Assembly: GCA_026770025.1 (NCBI GenBank)
Contig: JAMXDE010000039.1
Location: forward strand, 124,001 to 188,000
DNA length: 64,000 nt
Reading direction: 5' to 3'
From: Craspedostauros australis
Taxonomy: Eukaryota; Bacillariophyta; Bacillariophyceae; Mastogloiales; Achnanthaceae
Below, piece by piece: positions 11,534 through 20,961 of the stretch (positions are counted from its first letter, which is position 1; each line of letters begins with the position of its first letter). The notes beneath the pieces are model-generated. The model saw nothing but the letters and a program-made list of their open reading frames with translations, was not told where the DNA came from and did no database searches. A program made the translations under genes and the position numbers.

Positions 11534-12934
11534 TCAATCAGTATCTCCTGGTAGGTTTTGAGCGATCCCATCGGTGTCCTCATGGCTGCTGGTGACTTCT
11601 CCATCTCCTGTTTCTGCTTCTGCCCCTTCCATGATTGCTGGTAGTGGTGTGTTTCCAGAAATTCGTCCTCGTCCTTGTCCTCTTCCTCCTGCTACTTCTA
11701 CTGTGGTTGGCGATGCCAGCAGTGTGTTTCCAGAAACTCGTCCTCCTCTCACTGCTACTGCTGCTCCTGTTGCGGTTGGCGATGGTAGTGGTGTGCTTCT
11801 GGAAACTCCTCCTCTTCCTGCTGCTTCTCCTATTGCTGTTGCTGCTCTAGCCGTGGCTAGTGGTGATGGTGGTGGTGGTGGTGGTGATGGTGGTGGTGAT
11901 GGTGATGGTGGTGGTGGTGATGGTGGTGGTGGTGATGGTGGTGGTGGTGATGGTGGTGGTGGTGATGGTGGTGGTGGTGATGGTGGTGGTGGTGATGGTG
12001 GTGGTGGTGATGGTGGTGGTGGTGATGGTGGTGGTGGTGATGGTGGTGGTGGTGATGGTGGTGGTGGTGATGGTGGTGGTGTGTTTCCACCAACTCGTGC
12101 TGTTGATACACAAGCAACTTGTGGCAGTGGAGCTGGCATGTTGGATGCTCCTGCTTCTCCTGCAGTAGGTGTGGCTGCGGTTGGGATGATCTGAGACAGG
12201 TTGAGCTCGTTTCCGAGGTCCCCATCAAGTGTCAGATCCTCATAATCAATTGCTCGGGTGTCATGGTGATTGCCATTAGCAGAAGTGCTCGAAATTATGA
12301 GCAATGAACCATAGTGGACGAACGGTTTCTTCGATGGGGAGCTTGGTTGGTGTCCTGTGTCGTGGAGCCTCTTCTCGTGTCGTTCCTGTCGATAGAGCGC
12401 CAGCTTCGTCTCTGCAGCAGCAAGTTGGATTTGCTGCACTTCCAGCTCTGACTGCAGAATAGAAGTTGCTTCTGACATGACAAAGTGGACATCTGTCATG
12501 TCAATCATAGGTGCTGGCACTGGCACTGGAGTTGGAGTTGGCGATGTGGCTGGTGGGAGGGTCCATTGTGGATGATTATTGTTGGAGTGGGATGCTGCTG
12601 TTGGGATTGTGTCTGTGTGTTCAGTGTTGGTGTTGGCGATAGTGATGGTGCTGAGATTTATGTGAGGAAATGTGATGCCGCTGTGGGGTTTTGAGCTGGC
12701 ACCAATAGAATCAGGCTTCCGTACATGAGCATTGTCGTCGTCCTCCTCCAAAAAACGGCATGTTATGCCCACAAGCGTTGTTTGCTCCTTCAAACGAACA
12801 GTCAAGATGAGATGTTCATGCTCACGGTCACTGTTGACTTTCACAGTGTGGCACAAGATCACAGCCCCCTTGACAGTGTGACATGGAGTGCCACAGAACC
12901 AAGTATCAATTGGGAAGGACATTGGCACGAACAT
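11534..12934 (-). CDS. ORF with PPPPS repeats and coiled coil, function unknown, possibly a decayed gene
   Basis: A 466-aa ORF starting at an ATG. Residues ~1-75 resemble an ordered domain (TPCHTVKGAVILCHTVKV). Residues ~130-150 are Pro/Thr-rich. Residues ~155-195 form an amphipathic helix (LEVQQIQLAAAETKLALY). Residues ~285-355 are repeats of the SPPPP type encoded by a GGT/GAT-rich minisatellite. The end is Gly/Arg/Thr-rich. The upstream minus-strand sequence (12859-13970) reads in another frame and seems to continue the N-terminal domain, because a shift near 12934 would join two protein-like stretches. The ORF may therefore be the 3' part of a broken gene. No family is recognised. The SPPPP repeat resembles extensin or algal wall-protein repeats, but it may simply be repeat expansion. 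Confidence 0.4.
   Translation of the reverse strand: MFVPMSFPIDTWFCGTPCHTVKGAVILCHTVKVNSDREHEHLILTVRLKEQTTLVGITCRFLEEDDDNAHVRKPDSIGASSKPHSGITFPHINLSTITIANTNTEHTDTIPTAASHSNNNHPQWTLPPATSPTPTPVPVPAPMIDMTDVHFVMSEATSILQSELEVQQIQLAAAETKLALYRQERHEKRLHDTGHQPSSPSKKPFVHYGSLLIISSTSANGNHHDTRAIDYEDLTLDGDLGNELNLSQIIPTAATPTAGEAGASNMPAPLPQVACVSTARVGGNTPPPSPPPPSPPPPSPPPPSPPPPSPPPPSPPPPSPPPPSPPPPSPPPPSPPPPSPPPPSPSPPPSPPPPPPSPLATARAATAIGEAAGRGGVSRSTPLPSPTATGAAVAVRGGRVSGNTLLASPTTVEVAGGRGQGRGRISGNTPLPAIMEGAEAETGDGEVTSSHEDTDGIAQNLPGDTD
11862..12082. repeat. GGT/GAT-rich minisatellite, about 15-bp unit
   Basis: Tandem units of about 15 bases (GGTGGTGGTGGTGAT), roughly a dozen copies with irregular ones at the left edge. 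On the minus strand it encodes SPPPP repeats in the overlapping ORF. The plus strand is also open (Gly/Asp), so coding use is uncertain. Confidence 0.85.
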
Positions 12935-13970
12935 TTTGCACTGTTGGTCGGATGCGAAGCAAAGACTTGCGCGGCTCCGCCAGGTCCGCCAAGCACTTTG
13001 GGTAGGGTGTACAACAGCACCACAAATGGCCGTTGTACTTCATCAACCTCATGGTACTGGATTGTCACCTCAGCATTGGTTGGTGTCGCTGCTGCAGGTA
13101 GATAACAATCAATGCCCAGCATGCGATACACTTGTCCCACTGGCATCCAAGTTTGTGACATATGGAAGAGTTTGATGGTCTTCGGAAGCACGCAAAACTC
13201 TTTCACCTTGTCCTTCTCGGAAATCGCGAAGAACTGTGAGAAGCGTTCTTTGAGTGGGTCTTGAATCACTGGTGGTGTGGTTGTGCTGCAAGGATTCTTC
13301 TGGTAATTGGCAATGACATCTTAAATTTTTTCGTTCCAGAAGTCATCGTCAATGTCACGTCGCGAACTTTCCAATCTCAGAGATTCCGAAATATCATCCA
13401 TTGGTAGTTGGACAGTATGTGAAGCACAGTTGGGACTGTTCTTTCATGCTGTGGGTCTGGCTGCTACCGTTGAGGTGGCAGTGGCAGTGATTGGAAGTGT
13501 GGGAGGAGATGGTGCGTTGTTGGGAGTATGGGCTGGCTTGGTGTTGTCAAACCTGTCTGGCGCATCCAATGGGCACAGGTCGAAGCCAAGGCTGCTACTG
13601 GCATTGGGACTGGGTTTCCCGTTGTCTGCGCACAACAAGGACGAAGAGAAGCAGTGATTGGCATCCATGAGAGGGGAGTGAGGAAAGAAATACGGAGTTT
13701 GAGAAGGCTTGCACCACATAAAGCTGAGCATCACAGGAGAGATAACCATGCTCATTGTACTCCAACTTACCAAAAAAGGTCTTATTTAGTAGCAACTGTG
13801 ACTTAATTTTTTCCATCCTGCAGCAAAGTTCTTGTATGCGTACTTCGTCAGAAATGCGAAGTGCTGTTACAGTCTGTGGGCTTCCCAAAACCAGATAGTA
13901 CTGCCCTTTGAATGCTTGTAGATGAGCTGTCTGGCATCTCCACCCTTCTTTCGTGGCATGATGATTGCTA
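12859..13970 (-). pseudogene. Broken protein-coding sequence of unknown family
   Basis: The minus-strand translation gives protein-like blocks interrupted by stops and frame changes. From the top there is a start MPRKKGGDARQLIYKHSKG near 13958, then a frame change to a block containing SDEVRIQELCCRMEKIKSQ. A third frame from ~13773 runs to a TGA near 13441 and a TAA at 13321-13323. It then continues as IQDPLKERFSQFFAISEKDK to 12859, where it seems to pass into the PPPPS ORF with one more shift. A good donor (GTAAGT, about 13768) exists, so some breaks could be introns, but the in-frame stops remain. I recognise no domain. A degraded transposon gene or a host pseudogene are both possible. Confidence 0.4.
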
Positions 13971-14331
13971 CAAGATTTTTTTATGACAGAAGACTGCCCA
14001 ATTTGCGATTCTATTTAATCCCATCGTTCGCTTCTGCGCGGTGCGGATGACAACGGGTGGACGCGCCGACTGTAGGTCATGTGGAAGCCCCATTGAGACA
14101 TATGCCTCGCTTAGTGAAGGATCCTTGTGCCCTGTTGCCAGATCTGTGTTTCTCATCGTGGGTTGACAACACAAAGCACACACCAGACATCGAAAATCCA
14201 TATCAGACAAAACACTCGTTGTCCCAGTGTGGTTTCTGTCTCCATTCTGTATCTTTTGTCCTCACCCCTCAACCTCATTTTCACTCACACACATACACAT
14301 CATACCCGTACCAACCAAAACGAACCCAACC

Positions 14332-14582
14332 ATGTTGGCAAACAACGACAAGATCCATGACTATCTCACCAACACCCTGAGCTTCACGAACAACAATATC
14401 GGGGGTCGCACTCAACGAACAAGGGCTATCCCCATTTGACCATCTCCTCATGTTCACTGATGACGATCTCAAACAGCTGTGCGAATGTATCCGCAGTGGA
14501 AGGCCCCATGACATGCTTGGCCACCTTGTGGATGCTGTTCCAGGAAGAAGAACGCATCAATGAGGCAGCTGCACTAGACATG
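14332..14582 (+). pseudogene. Frameshifted gag-like fragment
   Basis: An ATG at 14332 opens MLANNDKIHDYLTNTLSF, and the frame shifts near 14400. The shifted frame continues LNEQGLSPFDHLLMFTDDDL and stops shortly after 14570. The pattern 'x-QGL..FD.L...T.DDL..LC..IR' resembles a short domain at the start of gag-like proteins of algal retroelements. The Copia element at 36698 has a comparable SPLDLVSLTEDDLRSF near its N-terminus. No downstream polyprotein follows. Identification rests on pattern similarity only. Confidence 0.35.
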
Positions 14583-14762
14583 CCCAATTGTCTCACCAAG
14601 GTGGACAGCATCAGGGAGACTCTCAAAGACATTTGAATCTATCTGGAGAACACTCTTGGATCCTCTGATGTGCCACTTTCCTACATCATTTGCGAGAACC
14701 CATTCAAACTGGACAACAGGAAACCTCTGGTGAATACCATGTTTGGTGCCCCATCCCTGATA

Positions 14763-15200
14763 GACTTGAGAATTGGTTGTATTGTAGGAAGAACATGTCC
14801 TTCTGTGATTGATCAGATCAAGGAGGAGGCGTTCACTGTAAACTCTGTTGAAACTCAAATGCTATTACAAGCTTTAGAGTTGTGAGCTTACACTCTGGCC
14901 TTTGGTCTTGCCCAAACTGTTGTTCCTGTACTCCTGTGTTCTGCATAGATTGGTTAGGATCTTTGCAGCTTCAAGTTCAACTGACTCAGGCCAGTAGCTG
15001 TCTCACAGTGCCATCATTCTTCTGTGGTACCTTGTCTACAGCACCCAGCGCTTTTGTACATCCTCATTTTTGTTTCTCGTTGAGCTATTCACTCATGATC
15101 TGACCATTTCAGGTTCGTATTGACTCAGGATACAATTCAAATGCACAACTAAGCCAGAACACAAGAGAGAGCTGTGTGGAATAAAGCATAATGTGAATAG
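14763..15200. repeat. Diverged dispersed repeat, copy A
   Basis: About 438 bases align end to end, in the same orientation, with 22209-22648. Shared landmarks are TAGACTTGAG(G)AATTGGTTGTA at the start, GAGTTGTGAGCTTA in the middle and GAGAGAGCTGTG(T/C)GGAATAAAG near the end. Identity looks roughly 75-80% with small indels. Neither copy has an intact reading frame. The family is unidentified. Confidence 0.7.
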
Positions 15201-15548
15201 GTCTTGAGGCTGGTGTCGGTGTTGCAGCCATGTCGCTCGTTTCATGTTGTGACGACGTGTCCCCATTTCCACAAGATTTGGTTTCTGCTCGTACATATGA
15301 TAGACATCCGCTGCAGTGTGGTGATTGCGGCAGAAAGAGAAAGAACAGCGTGTTGGCTCTGTGCTTTATCGATACCACTTCAGCTCGATGCGAGCAAGGG
15401 ACGCAATGACTGCTTGCGGACACAGTCATGCTCTCAAATACTGTCGCTCATCACACAAGACAAGCCAAAACAAAGCAGGCACATCCACAGAAATGGAGGA
15501 GATAGGTTGTAGAGAGGAAGCAGCTCTGTGAACCACTCTCTGTCTGCC

Positions 15549-15601
<53 letters not shown>

Positions 15602-16494
15602 GCACACAGAGTATGATGAGTTGACCGCATCATGTGGCACGTCAAGCCTGGAGAGCACTGCAGCCATTGCTCCCTCAGCCACCTGTGTGACATCCCACCA
15701 CACGAACAAACACCGTATAATTTCGCGCGATTCTGCCTTATGTGTCCCTTCTTTGTGGGACGATTCGCAGACAGTAGGCAAGATAGCACAAGACAAAAGT
15801 GGAGCGACTCTCACATCTCTCCATGACTAGTATGAGCAGTACCACATACAAGTAGCAATAGTCATAGCAGGTATTGGGTAGAGTGCATGATCTATTACAA
15901 GTAGGAAAATGGGGAATCAGAGTGGTACACAGCTCCGTGAGTCCTCAAAGAGGTAATTCACCACTCTGCCACTTCTACGACCAGAGCAACAGATACCGCG
16001 CTCGTGCACATCCACAGCGGTGAGAGTTGGGGGACACAGGAGGTGACTGCTGTGGAAGCAAGGAGGTGGTAGAGTACATGTAGAGCAACCCACACCAATG
16101 ATTGTGACTTGTGATGCTGTACTTGTATCTGCTCAACTCTACTCGACGATGCATTCTACAATTACTCTAATTGAATCTGCTGTCTCTATTTTGCTGGCAT
16201 CTGCCCAGAATCTGCTGTGATGTGTTGTCGTCTGTTTTGGTGCAGCGTGAAGTGCGAAGGAAAGATACTACACAGCCTGCGACCCATTGTCGCCTCTGCC
16301 TCAACGAGAAGCGCTTGTTTGGGTGGAGGGTAAACAGAGCGCAGATCCCTCTCAGCACCTTTTCTCTGCCCCATGGCCTGTTGTTGTTGTTGCTGCTGCT
16401 GCTTCTCACTAATGTGTGGTTGTAGTCATGTGGTCAAAGATGCAGCATGTGAGGACTAGTACACACAATACACATGCAGGTCAACACCTCACCT
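15201..16494. other. No gene recognised; contains a GTCT microsatellite
   Basis: About 1.3 kb without a convincing ORF. The only clear structure is the (GTCT)n tract at about 15541-15602. A short TTG/CTG run lies at about 16381-16402. Confidence 0.4.
15541..15602. repeat. (GTCT)n microsatellite
   Basis: About 15 nearly perfect tetranucleotide units of TGTC/GTCT. It is not inside a credible gene. Confidence 0.9.
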
Positions 16495-16650
16495 CCGCCC
16501 TCCATCCTGAAGGCCAGGCTACCATGGGAATATGTTTTGGAGTTTTTCTGCGCCACTCGATGAACAAAGACGCAAGTCACATCATCGAGTGGCCCACAAA
16601 ACCCCAAAAACAAATTCCCTGTGATAGCTTGTCCTCCAAGCTGGAGGCTG
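16495..16650. repeat. Foldback (inverted) repeat, possible MITE or hairpin
   Basis: The core arms are 16526-16563 and 16582-16619 (38 bases each) around an 18-base loop. They match as GGGAAT..GTTTT..GGCCACTCGATGA-type inverted sequences with a few mismatches. Weaker complementarity extends outward to about 16495 and 16650 (CCTCCA...GCTA against TAGCTT...TGGAGG). The symmetric layout suggests a small palindromic transposon or an RNA hairpin locus. No flanking target duplication was identified. Confidence 0.65.
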
Positions 16651-17054
16651 GAGCAGCATCGCAATGGCAAAGAGGAGTACTATTATAGGTAAGTGAGTGG
16701 AGGTGGTTGTATTCGCCATGCTTTGCTCTGCTGCATGTTCGCGAGTCGAGGAAGCGTTCGCTCGCCGCGACAGTTCTCACCCCAATTGTGGCGTTGTTGC
16801 CATCTTTCCCTTCTTGTCTCCTTCGTCTCTTTGTTCATTCATTTTCTTTCTCTTTCCATTCACTGCCCATGGGACAGACGGTGTGCATCTGTTGTTCCAT
16901 AGGTGCCGATTGGCACAGGTGCACAAGCGTCCCATCCACTTGAAGTTCCAACAACAGCAGAATTTATTAGCACAAATCCGTATAGTGCTAATTGCGTTTC
17001 TCCCGTAGCCCCCACTATCTATTAATTTCGCATGTGCCCGTTTCAGCAACTGCA

Positions 17055-17122
17055 ATGCCTGTAGCTCAACAACAGAGCACCAGAAATTCTCACTGAGGTT
17101 CCAGGTTCGAATCCCAGCATGG
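17055..17122 (+). other. tRNA-like sequence with A and B boxes, probably a pseudogene or SINE head
   Basis: The sequence TGTAGCTCAACAACAGAGC (A-box-like, D arm) is followed about 40 bases later by GGTTCGAATCC at 17104-17114, a perfect polymerase III B box. The T stem and acceptor stem do not pair well (CCAGG against CCCAG), so a functional tRNA is unlikely. A tRNA-derived retroposon head or a tRNA pseudogene are the likely explanations. It lies just upstream of the mariner relic. Confidence 0.4.
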
Positions 17123-17179
17123 TGCTTTGCTTTTGCTATCACCTTGTGGTTGTTGCGATAGTGCTCTTTCACTCCTCTG

Positions 17180-18165
17180 CTGCTGCCATTGGTGTACCAT
17201 CCTCTACCCTCCATGACATGAAGATTGTTCAGAATCGCACCATTAAGAACAAGTTTGGATTATCAGATGTGCACAAAGCAAATTGTCTGCAGCTCTGCCT
17301 CAACCACATTGCTGATGATGGCAAATTCAGGAGCTTGGACGATGTTGTGCATGTGGACAAGAAGTGGTTCTTTGTGCACAAGCCATGTTCAGGCAGATGG
17401 TGGGTGATCGGAGAGGATCTACCACACCATTATGGAATACCTCCACCACAACCACCCAAAAGATGATGTTCCTTGCTGCTGTTGCAAAGCTGCCCATGGA
17501 TCCTGTGTCTGGAGAGTGGTTTGATGGGAAGATCGGTTGTTGGCCGATCGGAGAAGAGAAATCAGCTCTGCGAACCTCCAAGAATCGAGAAAAGGTACCC
17601 TGATTTGGCATTCGATGTTGGTCACAAAAGAGACGTACACTGACCTGTTGTTGGACAAGGTCATTCCTGCTATTCTGGAGAAGTTGCCAGCTGGCCAATA
17701 TCCGGTACGTATCCAGCAAGATGGCACCTCGTCTCATTTGCCTGGCAAAGGCTTTGCGATGATCTGGGAATCTTACAAGGTGTTCTTTGTTGATATGTAC
17801 AACAAAGAATGGGGGACAGGTCAATCGAGCTTGTCACCCAAGCTTGTCACCCAGCCTGCAAGGAGCCCTGACCTGAATGTGCTTGACCTGGGCTTGTTCT
17901 GAAGCTTGCAATCTATCCAATTGAAGGTTCGGACCATGGCAGTTGATCAGCTGATTGCGCGCGTGGAGGAAGTGTTTGATGCGTATGAATCCTCCAAACT
18001 CGTGCGAGTCTTTGTGAGTCTCCAAACCATGATGAATCATATCATCGAACATGAAGGAGACAACAACCGCGAAATCCCGCAAATGAAGAAAGAGCAATTG
18101 GAGATGCAGGGGCTGCTTCCAGACTGTGTGGAGGCAACACCCAGGGCGCTTGAGATCAAGCAACA
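17180..18165 (+). pseudogene. Plant-type mariner-like (MLE) transposase relic
   Basis: DNA cut-and-paste transposase, now broken. The translation moves through three frames. The first holds a helix-turn-helix remnant (AIGVPSSTLH) and HVDKKWFFV with the first catalytic Asp (17356-17358). The next holds MFLAAVAKL and GEWFDGKIGCWP. The third holds VTKETYTDLLLDKVIPAI, RIQQDGTSSH (second Asp, 17720-17722) and SPDLNVLDLGLF (third Asp, 17870-17872). A TGA at 17900-17902 then interrupts the frame, which resumes SIQ...TMMNHIIEHEGDNN. The SPDLNVLDLG block and the NN.(E/K)IP tail fit plant mariner-like elements. A 12-base tandem duplication (AGCTTGTCACCC) near 17828-17852 widens the spacing between the last two Asp. 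At least two frameshifts and one stop make it non-functional. Confidence 0.75.
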
Positions 18166-18348
18166 GTACACGCATCGTCCCGCGTTTCACCCACCATCCG
18201 TGGCTTTGCGTCGCACACCTGCGCATCGGGCAGGACGGCCACGGACACGACGCAGCAGAATCCTCTACGCAAGATCACGGCTTGCGAAACAACAAGAACT
18301 ACAACAACAAGCCCATTGGAGGCAGCACTTCATGAATTGGCAGAAGCA

Positions 18349-19712
18349 GTGCAACAACCAGCACCAGTGCAACAACCAGCACCAGTGCAACAACCAGCAC
18401 CAGTGCAACAACCAGCACCAGTGCAACAACCAGCACCAGTGCAACAACCAGCACCAGTGCAACAACCAGCACCAGTGCAACAACCAGCACCAGTGCAACA
18501 ACCAGCACCAGTGCAACAACCAGCACCAGTGCAACAACCAGCACCAGTGCAACAACCAGCACCAGTGCAACAACCAGCACCAGTGCAACAACCAGCACCA
18601 GTGCAACAACCAGCACCAGTGCAACAACCAGCACCAGTGCAACAACCAGCACCAGTGCAACAACCAGCACCAGTGCAACAACCAGCACCAGTGCAACAAC
18701 CAGCACCAGTGCAACAACCAGCACCAGTGCAACAACCAGCACCAGTGCAACAACCAGCACCAGTGCAACAACCAGCACCAGTGCAACAACCAGCACCAGT
18801 GCAACAACCAGCACCAGTGCAACAACCAGCACCAGTGCAACAACCAGCACCAGTGCAACAACCAGCACCAGTGCAACAACCAGCACCAGTGCAACAACCA
18901 GCACCAGTGCAACAACCAGCACCAGTGCAACAACCAGCACCAGTGCAACAACCAGCACCAGTGCAACAACCAGCACCAGTGCAACAACCAGCACCAGTGC
19001 AACAACCAGCACCAGTGCAACAACCAGCACCAGTGCAACAACCAGCACCAGTGCAACAACCAGCACCAGTGCAACAACCAGCACCAGTGCAACAACCAGC
19101 ACCAGTGCAACAACCAGCACCAGTGCAACAACCAGCACCAGTGCAACAACCAGCACCAGTGCAACAACCAGCACCAGTGCAACAACCAGCACCAGTGCAA
19201 CAACCAGCACCAGTGCAACAACCAGCACCAGTGCAACAACCAGCACCAGTGCAACAACCAGCACCAGTGCAACAACCAGCACCAGTGCAACAACCAGCAC
19301 CAGTGCAACAACCAGCACCAGTGCAACAACCAGCACCAGTGCAACAACCAGCACCAGTGCAACAACCAGCACCAGTGCAACAACCAGCACCAGTGCAACA
19401 ACCAGCACCAGTGCAACAACCAGCACCAGTGCAACAACCAGCACCAGTGCAACAACCAGCACCAGTGCAACAACCAGCACCAGTGCAACAACCAGCACCA
19501 GTGCAACAACCAGCACCAGTGCAACAACCAGCACCAGTGCAACAACCAGCACCAGTGCAACAACCAGCACCAGTGCAACAACCAGCACCAGTGCAACAAC
19601 CAGCACCAGTGCAACAACCAGCACCAGTGCAACAACCAGCACCAGTGCAACAACCAGCACCAGTGCAACAACCAGCACCAGTGCAACAACCAGCACCAGT
19701 GCAACAACCAGC
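18349..19712. repeat. 18-bp minisatellite, 75 perfect copies plus a partial one
   Basis: The unit GTGCAACAACCAGCACCA is repeated head to tail from 18349 to 19698, followed by a 14-base partial unit. No variant unit was seen by eye. As 18 is a multiple of three and the unit has no stop in any frame, all six frames stay open. On the plus strand these encode VQQPAP, CNNQHQ and ATTSTS. The CNNQHQ frame is fused to the end of the mariner relic. The six open frames make any single protein claim unsafe. Confidence 0.97.
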
Positions 19713-19829
19713 AGCATCAATCCCATGGCAGTCACAGCAGCAACCACAAGAATTCTACTGGCAACCACTACAAGCAGCAAACAACAGAGCTTTCTGGTAA
19801 AACGATAGAACGAGGAGAATAGCAGGACT

Positions 19830-20961
19830 ATAATCTAATGAATACCACCGCCAGCAGCCGTGAACAGGCTGGGGTGGCGGGGCCACGGCCAATGCGTCTC
19901 GTGTAGATTCTGCATTCTATTTTTGGTTGTTGATGATGGTGATGTTTGTGATTTTGTGACAGAGAACGTGTTGTTCTTGTGCGTGTCTTGTCTCATGTTG
20001 TTTGCTCATGTTGCTTGTGTGTGATGGATTGGTGGGCATCCCTTTTTGTACGGTGTGAGTGCATGTTGTTTGTAACTGTTGGTTGGTGATGGGCGCCTGA
20101 TTTTGTACGATGTTTGTCAGTGTTGTTGGTGCATGTTGTCTTCGTTACTTCTGGAAGTCTTTCCGTTTGCGCACGATAGCACCATGTTGTCACACTGGTT
20201 GATGGGAGGAGGAACTTGTTGGCCTTGTGATTTGCTTGTGCCATTGTCAAAGGTGATACTCAGCAATTACATACAGGTCAGGGCACCAAACACTACACTT
20301 ACTACGCCAGCAGGGTGATCAATCCGTCAGGTGAAGTTGGTTGGTGTTTGGTTGTTGTTGTTGCTAATATTAGTTGTAGTCAATTGATGATTGATGAGAT
20401 TTGTGAGAACAAGATCTCATTCATCCTAGGTTGGTGAATTCTTGCACTATTCCTACTATCTTGCCCGATTCCACCTTGGTTCATCATCGGGTCTTCCTAC
20501 TGTTCTGCTCAATGCCATCGTGGTCCATCATGCATTATTTCTACTTTGTTGGCCAAGGTTGTCATCCTGTTTTGCGCAGTATCTCGTGTTATTTTTCCTC
20601 TTGGGTCTTTCTTCATCTCTGTCTGATCTTGTCTAGTCTTGGACTCTCATGGTGTCCATATATCTCAGCCTGTCGATGTCAGCAGGGTGCATGCATCATC
20701 CCTGACATCATTGGACTATCTCCTATTTGTTGTCGTCACGTGCTCACTGATGCACTCGGCGTCACTAGACATGTCAGTATACCATGACTATCACAGAATC
20801 TTAATTCCTCGGATCTCAGTGTCTGATCCTCTGATGTCATCTCTGATGTCAGTTCCTATGTCAGTTCTGATGACAGTAGAGCCTGAACACCATTCACATC
20901 ATCAAGACTCATTCAACTATAATATCAATCGAGTCGAATCACGTTTCAGTCATGTGTGATG
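19830..20961. other. No gene recognised
   Basis: About 1.1 kb, T/G-rich at first and C/T-rich later. A cluster of short CTGATGTCA-like direct repeats lies at 20812-20878. No credible ORF or RNA gene was found. Confidence 0.4.

Noticed and set aside
18349..19712. CRISPR-like array
   Set aside because: Repeats are directly adjacent with no spacers, in eukaryotic DNA; it is a minisatellite.
18265..19822. Four long open frames (about 480-640 codons) on both strands over the minisatellite
   Set aside because: The 18-bp unit has no stop in any frame, so every frame is open. Only the mariner-derived flank has real coding history.
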